A DNA stretch of 64,000 nt from JAHDHW01 sp963793295. GTDB lineage: Bacteria; Bacteroidota; Bacteroidia; Chitinophagales; Saprospiraceae. Made by a program: the position numbers and the translations under genes. Below, piece by piece: positions 41,475-48,687 of this stretch (position 1 is the stretch's first letter; each line of letters opens with the position of its first letter). The DNA is taken from positions 124,001 through 188,000 of the forward strand of contig CAWBZX010000027.1 in the NCBI GenBank assembly GCA_963793295.1, read 5' to 3'. The notes under the pieces were generated by a model. The model did not search any database and was not told where the DNA came from. It saw only the letters and a list, made by a program, of their open reading frames with translations.

Positions 41475-42717
41475 AGGCAAGACCTGTGGTATAAGGTCGT
41501 GAATCTTCAAATTCACTATCATCCCAATCAGGATTGAAATCAGGCCCGTAAATATTTTCATTGACAATATCACCGGTCAACAGTGTTTTTAACTGCTGCT
41601 GATAACCAACCAGGTTCATATCACCGACAATGATTATCGGTGTATTTTCTTCCAGTTGTAAAGGCCCATTTCCAGCTTTCGCTTCCCTGATAAAAGCCAT
41701 TATCGCATCAATCTCCAGCTGACGATCAAAATTATTTCCACAGCAAGGTGTGTGAGCTACAATAAACAACAATTTACTACCGTATTCCGATTCAATATCT
41801 AAAAGGAATGCTCCATTATTATCAATCGAAAAACTATTGATAATTGGATACCTGCTGATTGCTATAATATCAGGACCTTCTTTGGCATGATACCATTGTT
41901 TGTTTATAGAAGAAGGCAATATGGACTCTATTTTATTGGCAACTTCAAAAGAACTATGATCGTAAATTTCCTGGAAACCAATAATTTCCGGACTAATAGT
42001 TTGAATCAAACGGGACATGGAGGGCGCTCTTACAATGTCGAACAAACCATCACTCAAGACGTTGTAGGACAGTACACGCAACAGTTCTGGGTCCGTTTTT
42101 GAAATGGCGTATTCCGGGAGCGGATCTGAAATTTCGTCAGTAAAAGTATATTTGACTCCCCCTAATTCATCAGGCATAATATCCCAATTGCCAGAATTGT
42201 CTTTGAAAACAACCTGAATGGTATCTCCCTGAAATAGTTCTTGACCAAAGAAAACCAACTCTCTGCTAATTGTTAATTCGAATTGTTCAGAAGTAACTGT
42301 TGGGGAAGAAACCAGTTGAATATTGTTGTGATAAACCTGCGAACTATCGTTACCGAGATAAACCATCCCGCTACGATTTCCGAAAGTGTAATATAGATCA
42401 GCGCCTATACCATTTACAGAAATCCCCGTTGTGTCATTATTATCCGTATCAATGTAAATCGTAATTTCATTGGATTCCTGTAAGTTGATCTCGTCTCCAA
42501 CTTCGATATTGAAAAATAGATAATCAGCGTCATTATAAATCAAAAGCTTTCCAAAGTCTATATTAGAAAATCCATTGTCACCATTCGTGTCAGTATATGC
42601 GGGAGGGATGCTTTGCCAGTCCGAAAAATCATCATCGATCAAAATTCTGGATTGGCCAGTCAATAAAATAGCGGTGAAAAACAAAAGGATAAAAGCGGAT
42701 AATTTCATGTTGTACAA
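41455..42717 (-). CDS. N-terminal part of a T9SS endonuclease/exonuclease/phosphatase-fold protein (frameshifted)
   Basis: 420 residues. Signal peptide (MKLSAFILLFFTAILLTG; the ATG at 42708 is preferred, the first codon at 42717 being a few residues earlier). A beta domain (~25-190; DDFSDWQSIPPAYTDTNGDN and YNDADYLFFNIEVG) resembles a CBM9/DOMON-like sandwich. The EEP nuclease/phosphatase domain starts at RVLSYNVLSDG, with IGFQEIYD (catalytic Glu) and GDMNLVG (Asp-x-Asn) visible. The frame ends early at YEFNLV, where the other frame gives TWFNENSSF. It would be an exported hydrolase (nuclease, phosphatase or sphingomyelinase-like); substrate unknown. Confidence 0.82.
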   Translation of the reverse strand: MYNMKLSAFILLFFTAILLTGQSRILIDDDFSDWQSIPPAYTDTNGDNGFSNIDFGKLLIYNDADYLFFNIEVGDEINLQESNEITIYIDTDNNDTTGISVNGIGADLYYTFGNRSGMVYLGNDSSQVYHNNIQLVSSPTVTSEQFELTISRELVFFGQELFQGDTIQVVFKDNSGNWDIMPDELGGVKYTFTDEISDPLPEYAISKTDPELLRVLSYNVLSDGLFDIVRAPSMSRLIQTISPEIIGFQEIYDHSSFEVANKIESILPSSINKQWYHAKEGPDIIAISRYPIINSFSIDNNGAFLLDIESEYGSKLLFIVAHTPCCGNNFDRQLEIDAIMAFIREAKAGNGPLQLEENTPIIIVGDMNLVGYQQQLKTLLTGDIVNENIYGPDFNPDWDDSEFEDSRPYTTGLAYEFNLV

Positions 42718-42812
42718 CTACTTTTTCGGAAATCTAAGAAAAAATAGATCAGGGGAAAAGTTATTCTAACTAAACAATTAAATCTGTCAACTTCAGGTCT
42801 CTTTCACAAATG

Positions 42813-42843
42813 TTTTATATTTCAGTATAAAGTCGTAATTTCG
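42813..42843 (+). promoter_or_regulatory. Possible promoter of the tRNA-Ala gene
   Basis: A TAATTTCG element at 42836-42843 resembles the Bacteroidota -7 box (TAnnTTTG), with a T-rich TTTT at 42813-42816, 19 bases upstream, in the -33 position. The mature tRNA 5' end follows 12 bases on. One mismatch in the -7 box. Confidence 0.4.
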
Positions 42844-42855
42844 CAAAACCAAAAC

Positions 42856-42929
42856 GGGGGATTAGCTCAGTTGGCTAGAGCGTTTGGCTGGCAGCCAAGA
42901 GGTCACCGGTTCGAGCCCGGTATTCTCCA
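42856..42929 (+). tRNA. tRNA-Ala (anticodon GGC)
   Basis: A full 74-base cloverleaf: acceptor 42856-42862 pairs with 42922-42928, D stem GCTC/GAGC, anticodon stem TTTGG/CCAAG with loop CTGGCAG (anticodon GGC), five-base variable loop, T stem ACCGG/CCGGT with TTCGAGC loop. The acceptor contains the G3.U70 pair that identifies alanine tRNAs. Discriminator A at 42929; CCA is not encoded. It is followed by its own terminator and a GIY-YIG nuclease gene, and its 3' half is repeated 364 bases downstream. Confidence 0.95.
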
Positions 42930-42933
42930 CAAA
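42900..42933 (+). repeat. Left copy of 34-bp direct repeat (tRNA 3' end)
   Basis: Bases 42900-42933 (end of the variable loop, T arm, acceptor 3' strand and the following bases) are identical to 43265-43298. A shorter match, CTAGAGCGT, precedes each (42875-42883 and 43239-43247). The distance is 365 bases. This looks like the left attachment site of an element that uses the tRNA 3' end. Confidence 0.85.
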
Positions 42934-42960
42934 GCCTTCTCGAAAGAGGGGGCTTTTTTT
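42934..42960 (+). terminator. Terminator of the tRNA-Ala gene
   Basis: Stem GCCTTCTC (42934-42941) and GAGGGGGC (42946-42953), all eight pairs possible with two G.U, GAAA tetraloop, then seven T (42954-42960). It follows the tRNA by four bases, so the GIY-YIG gene beyond needs its own promoter or read-through. Confidence 0.85.
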
Positions 42961-42978
42961 ACAAAAGTCATTTATGAC

Positions 42979-43242
42979 ATGGCATTTTATACCTACATTT
43001 TAATTTCTGAGAAATCTAATCGATTGTATATCGGTGATACGCAGCACATAGCAATTAGAGTAGAGGAACATAATGCCGGGAAAACGAAAAGCACAAAGAA
43101 TAAAGGACCTTGGCAAATGTTGTATAAAAAGCAATTTTCGTCAAGAAAGGAAGCTATGGAATTGGAACGGAGACTAAAAAATTGGAAAAGCCGTGTGAGG
43201 GTTTTAGAATGGATTGAAAAGCAAAAAGTGGAGCTAAACTAG
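42979..43242 (+). CDS. GIY-YIG nuclease domain protein
   Basis: 87 residues from the ATG at 42979 (MAFYTYILISEKSNRLYIGD); longer in-frame starts would translate the tRNA and are rejected. It has the single-domain GIY-YIG layout of the UPF0213/YhbQ type: YTYILIS and LYIGDTQ carry the GIY and YIG strands, followed by IRVEEHNAGKTKSTKNKG with the Arg and His, and the C-terminal MELERRLKNWKSRVRVLEWI with the metal-binding Glu. These domains cut DNA; some act in repair, others in homing. The TAG stop (43240-43242) lies inside the CTAGAGCG that begins the duplicated half-tRNA, so gene and tRNA copy abut exactly. It lies between two tRNA-derived repeats. Confidence 0.85.
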   Translation: MAFYTYILISEKSNRLYIGDTQHIAIRVEEHNAGKTKSTKNKGPWQMLYKKQFSSRKEAMELERRLKNWKSRVRVLEWIEKQKVELN

Positions 43243-43294
43243 AGCGTCCGACTAGAAGTCGGGAAGGTCACCGGTTCGAGCCCGGTATTCTCCA
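43239..43294 (+). pseudogene. Duplicated 3' half of a tRNA gene
   Basis: The sequence has a D-stem half GAGC, a sound anticodon stem (TCCGA/TCGGG) with a seven-base loop CTAGAAG (anticodon position AGA), a short variable loop, and T arm and acceptor 3' strand identical to the tRNA-Ala at 42856. The 5' acceptor strand and most of the D arm are missing, replaced by the end of the GIY-YIG gene, so it cannot fold as a tRNA. AGA would be Ser, but serine tRNAs have a long variable arm, so it is not a remnant of a real tRNA-Ser. It is followed by its own terminator. Confidence 0.85.
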
Positions 43295-43298
43295 CAAA
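43265..43298 (+). repeat. Right copy of 34-bp direct repeat
   Basis: Identical to 42900-42933. Together the two copies bracket a 364-base segment containing the tRNA terminator and the GIY-YIG gene. Confidence 0.85.
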
Positions 43299-43300
43299 AG

Positions 43301-43324
43301 TCTTTTCTAACGAAAGGATTTTTT
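43301..43324 (+). terminator. Terminator after the half-tRNA
   Basis: Stem TCTTTTC (43301-43307) and GAAAGGA (43312-43318), four-base loop, then six T (43319-43324). Its position relative to the half-tRNA mirrors that of 42934-42960 to the complete tRNA, which suggests that it was the original terminator of the tRNA locus. Between here and the FadL gene only a promoter-like element is seen. Confidence 0.75.
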
Positions 43325-43509
43325 GATTCTAGGTACTTCGTATTAGTATTTTCAATGTCGATGATCTGCCAATAAATGGTCAGGCTTAAAATAGAGGAGA
43401 GTATGACAAATGGCACCTTCAGGCTCTCTTATCTCACCTGCTCTTTTTTTTATGATTAATGTTATTGTTTTTATTGACAAATGTCAGTTTTTTGGTACTT
43501 GTCTGATTG

Positions 43510-43517
43510 TACTTTTG
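43510..43517 (+). promoter_or_regulatory. Bacteroidota-type -7 box upstream of the FadL gene
   Basis: TACTTTTG matches TAnnTTTG exactly, about 50 bases before the ATG at 43567. A TTTG at 43491-43494 is only 15 bases upstream, shorter than the usual 19-21, so the -33 partner is uncertain. Confidence 0.45.
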
Positions 43518-43566
43518 CCGTTGGAAAAACGATACAATTATTAAATAATTCAATAAATTCTTAATT

Positions 43567-44862
43567 ATGAAAAAGAATATTTTAAATCTTATGTTTCTTT
43601 TGGTAAGCACTGGTTTATTGGCACAAGCTGGACATATAATGCAAGGAATAGGAGCAGTCAATATGTCTATGGGTGGAGCTGCTACTGCGCAACCGATTGA
43701 CATCAACGGACCTTTACATTGGAACCCTGCTGCAATCTCCGTTTTTGATGAAAATGTTTTATCACTAAACGCTGGTTTGTTTTTCTCCTCTCCGAAATTA
43801 TCATCGACCGTCCCTACTTTGGAGGGTTCTTTTTCAGGAGTAACAGCAGACGACCGGGGTATGTCTGTTATGCCTGCATTGGCTATGGTCTTTGGTAAAG
43901 AAGAAAGTAAACATACCTTTGGGGTATCAGCTTTTGGGGTCAGTGGTTTTGGTGTTACCTTTCCTGAAAGTATGACGAATCCGATCAACATGCCACAGAG
44001 TGCTGGCGGTTTCGGCCGGATAGAATCTGATTATTTAATGTTCCAGGTAGGTTTAACTTATGCCTATGAAATCACAGAAAACTTTAGCATAGGAGTGGCT
44101 CCCACTATTAATTATGCGGCTTTGACATTGGAACCTAATCCGCTTGCTTCTCCAAGCCAAACACTGGGCTATCCTGTGAGCAATCAAGCCAATGCGATTG
44201 GCTATGGTGGGCAGGCAGGTGTTTATTACCAGTCAGATAGTGGGCTCAAATTAGGAGTTTCTTACAAGTCCCCACAATTCTTTTCTGATTTTGATTTTAA
44301 AAACACTTATCTCGATAACTCTTCAGCTCCAAACGTGAAATTCAATATGGACTATCCAGCTATTTATTCTGCCGGATTTGGATACTCAATTGAAATGATT
44401 GACTTTGCCCTTGATTACCGCTACGTAGATTATGCCAATACACCTGGTTTTGAAAAAAGTGGTTGGACAGAAACTGGGTCCGTTGCCGGATTTGGATGGG
44501 AAAGTATTTCCATTATTTCTGCAGGATTGCAATTCAATGGAATTGAAAATGTTCCTTTGAGAGCAGGTTATACTTACAGCAGTAATCCGATCACTGAAGA
44601 TTTGGCTTTTTTCTCAATACCAGCAACCGCAATTATTAAAAATGCTCTTCAGTTTGGTGTTGGGTATGAGATAAATGGTAATCTGAATTTGAACGCCACC
44701 TATCATCATGGTTGGAGTGATGGTGCAACTAGCGGACAATTGTTGAGTCCTTTCCTGAAATCTGAGACCGACCCACTTGGAAAGGTCCCCAATAGTGAAG
44801 TGTCTTATGAAATGACAACCGATATGATTATGTTGGGAATTAACTATAGATTTGCGAAATAA
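43567..44862 (+). CDS. OmpP1/FadL family outer membrane transporter
   Basis: 431 residues. After the signal peptide (MKKNILNLMFLLVSTGLLAQAG) comes the FadL N-terminal hatch: GIGAVNMSMGGAATAQPIDI followed by NGPLHWNPAAIS, the conserved NPA motif. The remainder alternates barrel strands (IGVAPTINYAALTLEP, GLKLGVSYKSPQFFSDFDF) and ends GINYRFAK. FadL-type barrels take up long-chain fatty acids or other hydrophobic compounds by lateral diffusion. It has its own promoter-like element and terminator, so it is probably monocistronic. Confidence 0.9.
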   Translation: MKKNILNLMFLLVSTGLLAQAGHIMQGIGAVNMSMGGAATAQPIDINGPLHWNPAAISVFDENVLSLNAGLFFSSPKLSSTVPTLEGSFSGVTADDRGMSVMPALAMVFGKEESKHTFGVSAFGVSGFGVTFPESMTNPINMPQSAGGFGRIESDYLMFQVGLTYAYEITENFSIGVAPTINYAALTLEPNPLASPSQTLGYPVSNQANAIGYGGQAGVYYQSDSGLKLGVSYKSPQFFSDFDFKNTYLDNSSAPNVKFNMDYPAIYSAGFGYSIEMIDFALDYRYVDYANTPGFEKSGWTETGSVAGFGWESISIISAGLQFNGIENVPLRAGYTYSSNPITEDLAFFSIPATAIIKNALQFGVGYEINGNLNLNATYHHGWSDGATSGQLLSPFLKSETDPLGKVPNSEVSYEMTTDMIMLGINYRFAK

Positions 44863-44897
44863 ATTACTTGGAAATACTAAAGCTAAAAAAGACTATT

Positions 44898-44932
44898 GGA
44901 GTCACTCTAAATACTAGGTGGCTCCTTTTTTT
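44898..44932 (+). terminator. Terminator of the FadL gene
   Basis: Stem GGAGTCAC (44898-44905) and GTGGCTCC (44918-44925) with one G.U, 12-base loop, followed by seven T. It lies 36 bases after the stop. From here to about 45240 there is no gene. Confidence 0.85.
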
Positions 44933-45365
44933 AATTAGGATTGTATAACTTGGAAACGCTTTGTGAACTAAGATCACTATTAAATCGAAGTTGTGTGCAA
45001 TATTTTATAAATTGGGGATATTCCCAATGTTTGATTACAAATAATTGAATGGTCAACAATTGTCTTACATCACGACAAGCCGTATAAAAAATTTAAGGAT
45101 ATACTGCCTAATGGTTTTCCTTTTATAAATATCACCCACAAATTCCAGAAATCTTCAATAACTCGCCATCACGACAGTTCGATCACTTGTCCCCAACTAT
45201 TTTTTCTGTCCCCCTGTTTCTTGAGAAAGACCGGCCTTTAATAAATCAATCCAGCACAGCATTTTAATAGCTCTAATTGGAGTTTGCCTGTTTACAACAG
45301 CACACTCACAAAACATCTTCAATTCCCCTCCGAGCTATTTAAGTCTTAATATAGGGTACAGTGTA

Positions 45366-45809
45366 ATGGATGATCTCCTTCCTGAATCAGTGGATTACTC
45401 GCCAGCTACTTTTCTTGCTTCCATTCCAATCTGGTGGAAAGGGCCTTGGTCTGTCTATTCTGAAATACAATTGGCGCAAGCTTTTGTGGGATACAAGCCA
45501 CAATCAGACTGGGAATTCGGATTAAACTTTGGATTTATGTATCAGCAACCACTTTTTCGTACGCTTAAACTCACAGTTGCTTTAGGAACGGGGCCACATT
45601 ATATCACTTTAAATACCAGTAGACAGGACCACGGTTTTATTTTCTCCGACAATTTGGAACTGGGATTGGTTTACCCGATTTCTAAGTCTGGCATTGATTT
45701 TAACTTAAAAGTACGGTATCGTCACATTTCCAATGCAGGACTTCAGGCCCCAAATGTTGGCATAGACAACCTGTTTTTTGTAATGGGAATAACAAAGTAT
45801 TTTTTCTAA
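45366..45809 (+). CDS. PagL-like lipid A 3-O-deacylase (acyloxyacyl hydrolase family), start codon problem
   Basis: From the only in-frame ATG the product has 147 residues. The C-terminal motif YRHISNAGLQAPNVGIDN carries the His and Ser of the PagL catalytic site, and the strands (EIQLAQAFVGYKPQSDWEFG, LGTGPHYITLNT, FLMGITKYFF-like end) fit an eight-strand barrel. The frame stays open upstream to a TGA at 45222-45224, and codons 45261-45365 read like a signal peptide and mature start (ILIALIGVCLFTTAHSQ, then NIFNSPPSYLSLNIGYSV). No ATG, GTG or TTG lies in that stretch, so the true start is lost, non-standard or altered by an indel. From the ATG alone it would lack export signal and first strands. 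Confidence 0.7.
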   Translation: MDDLLPESVDYSPATFLASIPIWWKGPWSVYSEIQLAQAFVGYKPQSDWEFGLNFGFMYQQPLFRTLKLTVALGTGPHYITLNTSRQDHGFIFSDNLELGLVYPISKSGIDFNLKVRYRHISNAGLQAPNVGIDNLFFVMGITKYFF

Positions 45810-46002
45810 ATTGGAACAGGATTTTCTTTTAAATATTTGATTACCAACGACTTAATATTATGGACTAATGACCTTTTTTAGAATTGTCCAAAAGGAAAAA
45901 TAGTCTTCATTTTTTGATTCTTTTTCATCAAGAAAAAAGAATATATAAATTATGGAAAAACAAATGTTAAGATCAATAAAGCACTGGTCCTAAATAAAAG
46001 AA

Positions 46003-46035
46003 ATCCCGAATTTTCAACATTGCAAAATTCGGGAT
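46003..46035 (-). terminator. Terminator after the 46080 T9SS gene
   Basis: Perfect 12-bp inverted repeat (46003-46014 and 46024-46035; ATCCCGAATTTT and its complement) with a nine-base loop and a T-rich tail on the minus strand. It lies 45 bases past the stop at 46080 and between convergent genes. Confidence 0.8.
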
Positions 46036-46079
46036 GACTCATGTTTATCTAAGATATATCTTTCATTTAGCAGCTAAGG

Positions 46080-47978
46080 TTATTCGATCAAGGCCATTTT
46101 CCCTTGGGCGAGATTACCATTTTCAGTACGAATGACATAGTAATAAAGCCCTTTCCCTTTATTGTACCCGTCAAATTGTACGCTTGTTTCAGCGCCGGCT
46201 TCTACGAAAGCATCAAAAATTGTAGCCACTTTAGCTCCTGATGAGGAGAAAATATCTATAGTTGTATGTGTATCTTCAGGGACTTCAAACTTTATAGTTG
46301 TCGTTTGATTAAATGGATTTGGGAAAACGACAACAGGTATAATGGATTCTCGACCAATCCTTTGAGCATCTTCCGGGAACGGGTTTTCGTTGGTTTCGAG
46401 ACAAATATTGTCACAAGGACCTAGGCGATCATCATGGTTATTTAGATGCGCCCGTACGGCGTTCTTGTTTATGCATATATTGTGCTCGTTCTCAGGATTT
46501 CCGCGAGGTACATGGCAAATCTGTACTTTTTTGTTGCCGGGACATGGAGTGGAGATGTTAATTACATTCACGGTAACTTCATCGGAAACAACCTCGCAAC
46601 CTCTTGCATCTGTGACTTCTACTGTATAAGTTGTGGTTACATCCGGTTGAACTGCAATGCATTCACCGTTGGTCTCAAGGATGTCACCTTCTGGAGTCCA
46701 GCTAAAAGAATATGGAGGTACCCCGCCTGAAACTTCCGCACATAAATAATTAATTTCCTTTTCAGCTGGGCCATAGCCCAGAAATCGAGACTGGCAGCCA
46801 CCTGCATCGACTGTTAAAGGATCGCCCCCGCAATCAATCAGGTGAAGGGTCCCTGTTCCTTCCGCACCATTGTAGCCATCAAGTTGTATCCAATAGGTCT
46901 CATCTGGTGTAACACAGGCTTCGATGATACCCGCAGCAAGATCAGCAGCTTCCGGAATAACATTATCGCCACTGTTGTCGTTGGCAGCAACTTTCGTAAA
47001 TGATCCAAAATCAAAACATTGCTCGGCTTCCCAAAGTGCAAGCTGTGTATCAAACCCATCTGCAACGATCGTCACACAGCCTGATGCCGGTGCCATGAAA
47101 CTATACCAAATGGAATTATCCACGTCTGTCTCAAAAGAACACCAGCCATCTTGCGATTCACATGAACTCGGTTCACTACCTGTACCAGGACTGGGTTCGC
47201 CAGCCTGCGCTGAAGCACTCGTGTTTTCAAATGGCGTTTCACTACCAGCGTCAATGTTTTTAGCATTACACACGTCATCATTTGATGGGGGAACTCTGCA
47301 GGTAATACTCAAATCAAAATTACCTGTGATAATATCAAAACCATGTACTAGAATCAGGTATTCCTGGTTGGCAATTGCGTTGAAATTTAATTTGGTGGTG
47401 AAGTCAAAACCGCATTCTGCTATGTTATCATCTTGCCCGGCAACACAGCTCAATACGCCACAACCACCAGTATAGACATTTATTCTCGTATCATAGTCGG
47501 CCTGGTTGCAGGTGGAAACGGTTACAAAGGCGTTTTCGTCAGGCGTCAGGCTATACCATACCCCTGGCGCTGTGTTGAAAGTGCCGCAAAAAGGGGCACC
47601 ATCGAAAGTAGCATCTACGGTGGTCCCAGATACCATCCACCCACATTCAACCATGGTCGCTTCAGCACATTGGTCATTTGAAGGGGGTGTGCTGCGTCCA
47701 GAGTTGCCTGGTCGTTGCATAGCAGTGTGGTTTTCCGCATTCATTATTTTCCGGATTTCAATCAATTTTTGATAAGCCTGTCGGTCTTTTTCTACATGGC
47801 CTGTCGGAGTGAATTCAATCTCATCGGAAAAGCCCATTTTTTCTTTGTAATTGGACCAATCTATTTTTTCAGAGCTGACCTGGGGTTGTGATGTGTGTTG
47901 ATCGATTTGTCCGATCGAAGCGCTCCAGATACAAGTTGTGAAAATCAAGCAAAAGAGAAGTTGTAAAATAGGTTTCAT
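46080..47978 (-). CDS. Secreted protein with T9SS type A sorting domain
   Basis: 632 residues from the ATG at 47978, which gives a signal peptide (MKPILQLLFCLIFTTCIWSA); the longer frame to 48089 has no such start. Two related PPC-like (pre-peptidase C-terminal) beta domains of about 130 residues: DQCAEATMVECGWMVSGTTV and DVCNAKNIDAGSETPFENTS open them and both carry GVWYSL/SIWYSF and a Cys pair. An Ig-like domain (YSFSWTPEGDI, YTVEVTDARGCEV) and a short Cys-rich stretch (KVQICHVPRGNPEN) follow. The C-terminus NPFNQTTTIKFEVPEDTHTT to KMALIE is the type A signal. Probably an adhesin or matrix component; no enzyme domain is visible. Confidence 0.88.
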   Translation of the reverse strand: MKPILQLLFCLIFTTCIWSASIGQIDQHTSQPQVSSEKIDWSNYKEKMGFSDEIEFTPTGHVEKDRQAYQKLIEIRKIMNAENHTAMQRPGNSGRSTPPSNDQCAEATMVECGWMVSGTTVDATFDGAPFCGTFNTAPGVWYSLTPDENAFVTVSTCNQADYDTRINVYTGGCGVLSCVAGQDDNIAECGFDFTTKLNFNAIANQEYLILVHGFDIITGNFDLSITCRVPPSNDDVCNAKNIDAGSETPFENTSASAQAGEPSPGTGSEPSSCESQDGWCSFETDVDNSIWYSFMAPASGCVTIVADGFDTQLALWEAEQCFDFGSFTKVAANDNSGDNVIPEAADLAAGIIEACVTPDETYWIQLDGYNGAEGTGTLHLIDCGGDPLTVDAGGCQSRFLGYGPAEKEINYLCAEVSGGVPPYSFSWTPEGDILETNGECIAVQPDVTTTYTVEVTDARGCEVVSDEVTVNVINISTPCPGNKKVQICHVPRGNPENEHNICINKNAVRAHLNNHDDRLGPCDNICLETNENPFPEDAQRIGRESIIPVVVFPNPFNQTTTIKFEVPEDTHTTIDIFSSSGAKVATIFDAFVEAGAETSVQFDGYNKGKGLYYYVIRTENGNLAQGKMALIE

Positions 47979-48687
47979 AATTATGTGTTTTTGTTTTGGA
48001 AAAAATAAGCTGGACCTTGGATTTTCAAATATATCCTGGTAAAACGAGAATCTAAGTCGGTTTAAGGAGAGAAAAAAAGACGGTGACAAAATAACAAAAA
48101 TTTCTCTTTATCGAATCGTTTTAATGCTTTTCCGTTAGAAAACTACTTTTGGCAAAACAACTGCAATTTCATACATCTCGATTTATTTTAAAATGAATGA
48201 ACGAAAAATAATTTTTTAAATAGATAATTGATGATCCAGGGACCAAACTTTAAACCTGGAGGATCAACTAAAAGGAATTTACTTTTCCATCATTCAGACA
48301 ATGATCCATACTGTCGTGAAACGAATTGTCAAAGGATAACAATAAAGTATTCAACTGATAAGTATCAAATCTAAAATCTCCTTTTCGCTTTCAAGTGCTT
48401 TCAACCCTACACGATCTTTCGGTAGATACAATTAATCCGTTGGTAGAATTTTTTTAATCAAAATATCCAACTTCACTTTTTTGCATTATCTATTAATGAA
48501 AAGGTAAAGAATATTACGAAAAAACCTTTTTAGTGTTGCAAGAAATATTGTTGTTTTAAGTATCTTTCGCCGCTGAAATAATATCTAGCAGTTTTGCACT
48601 TTTTATTCTTATTTGATAAAGTAATACTGTTCAAACATCCTTTTGAATTAAGTTCAATTATAAATTATATTTTTAAATTATTAAAAC
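47979..48687. other. 709-base intergenic region
   Basis: Between divergent genes. No open frame is convincing. An imperfect inverted repeat lies at 48228-48267 (CCAGG/CCTGG core with flanking TTGAT/ATCAA). Possible promoter elements for the M16 gene are listed separately. The rest is AT-rich without repeats that I can see. Confidence 0.4.
48536..48568 (+). promoter_or_regulatory. Possible promoter of the M16 peptidase gene
   Basis: TATCTTTC (48561-48568), one base off the Bacteroidota -7 box TAnnTTTG, with TTG at 48536-48538 some 22 bases upstream. The ATG is 119 bases downstream, implying a long AT-rich leader. Confidence 0.3.

Noticed and set aside
42871..42978. N-terminal extension of the GIY-YIG frame into the tRNA-Ala gene
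   Set aside because: It would translate the tRNA; the ATG at 42979 begins exactly at the first strand of the GIY-YIG domain.
43434..43991. 185-codon open frame antisense to the FadL gene
   Set aside because: It overlaps the FadL start completely, is rich in Pro/Lys/Thr without domain features, and FadL has clear motifs and signals.
46924..47475. 183-codon frame antisense to the T9SS protein at 46080-47978
   Set aside because: Low-complexity Ser/Pro/Ala translation; the sense frame has signal peptide, domains and sorting signal.
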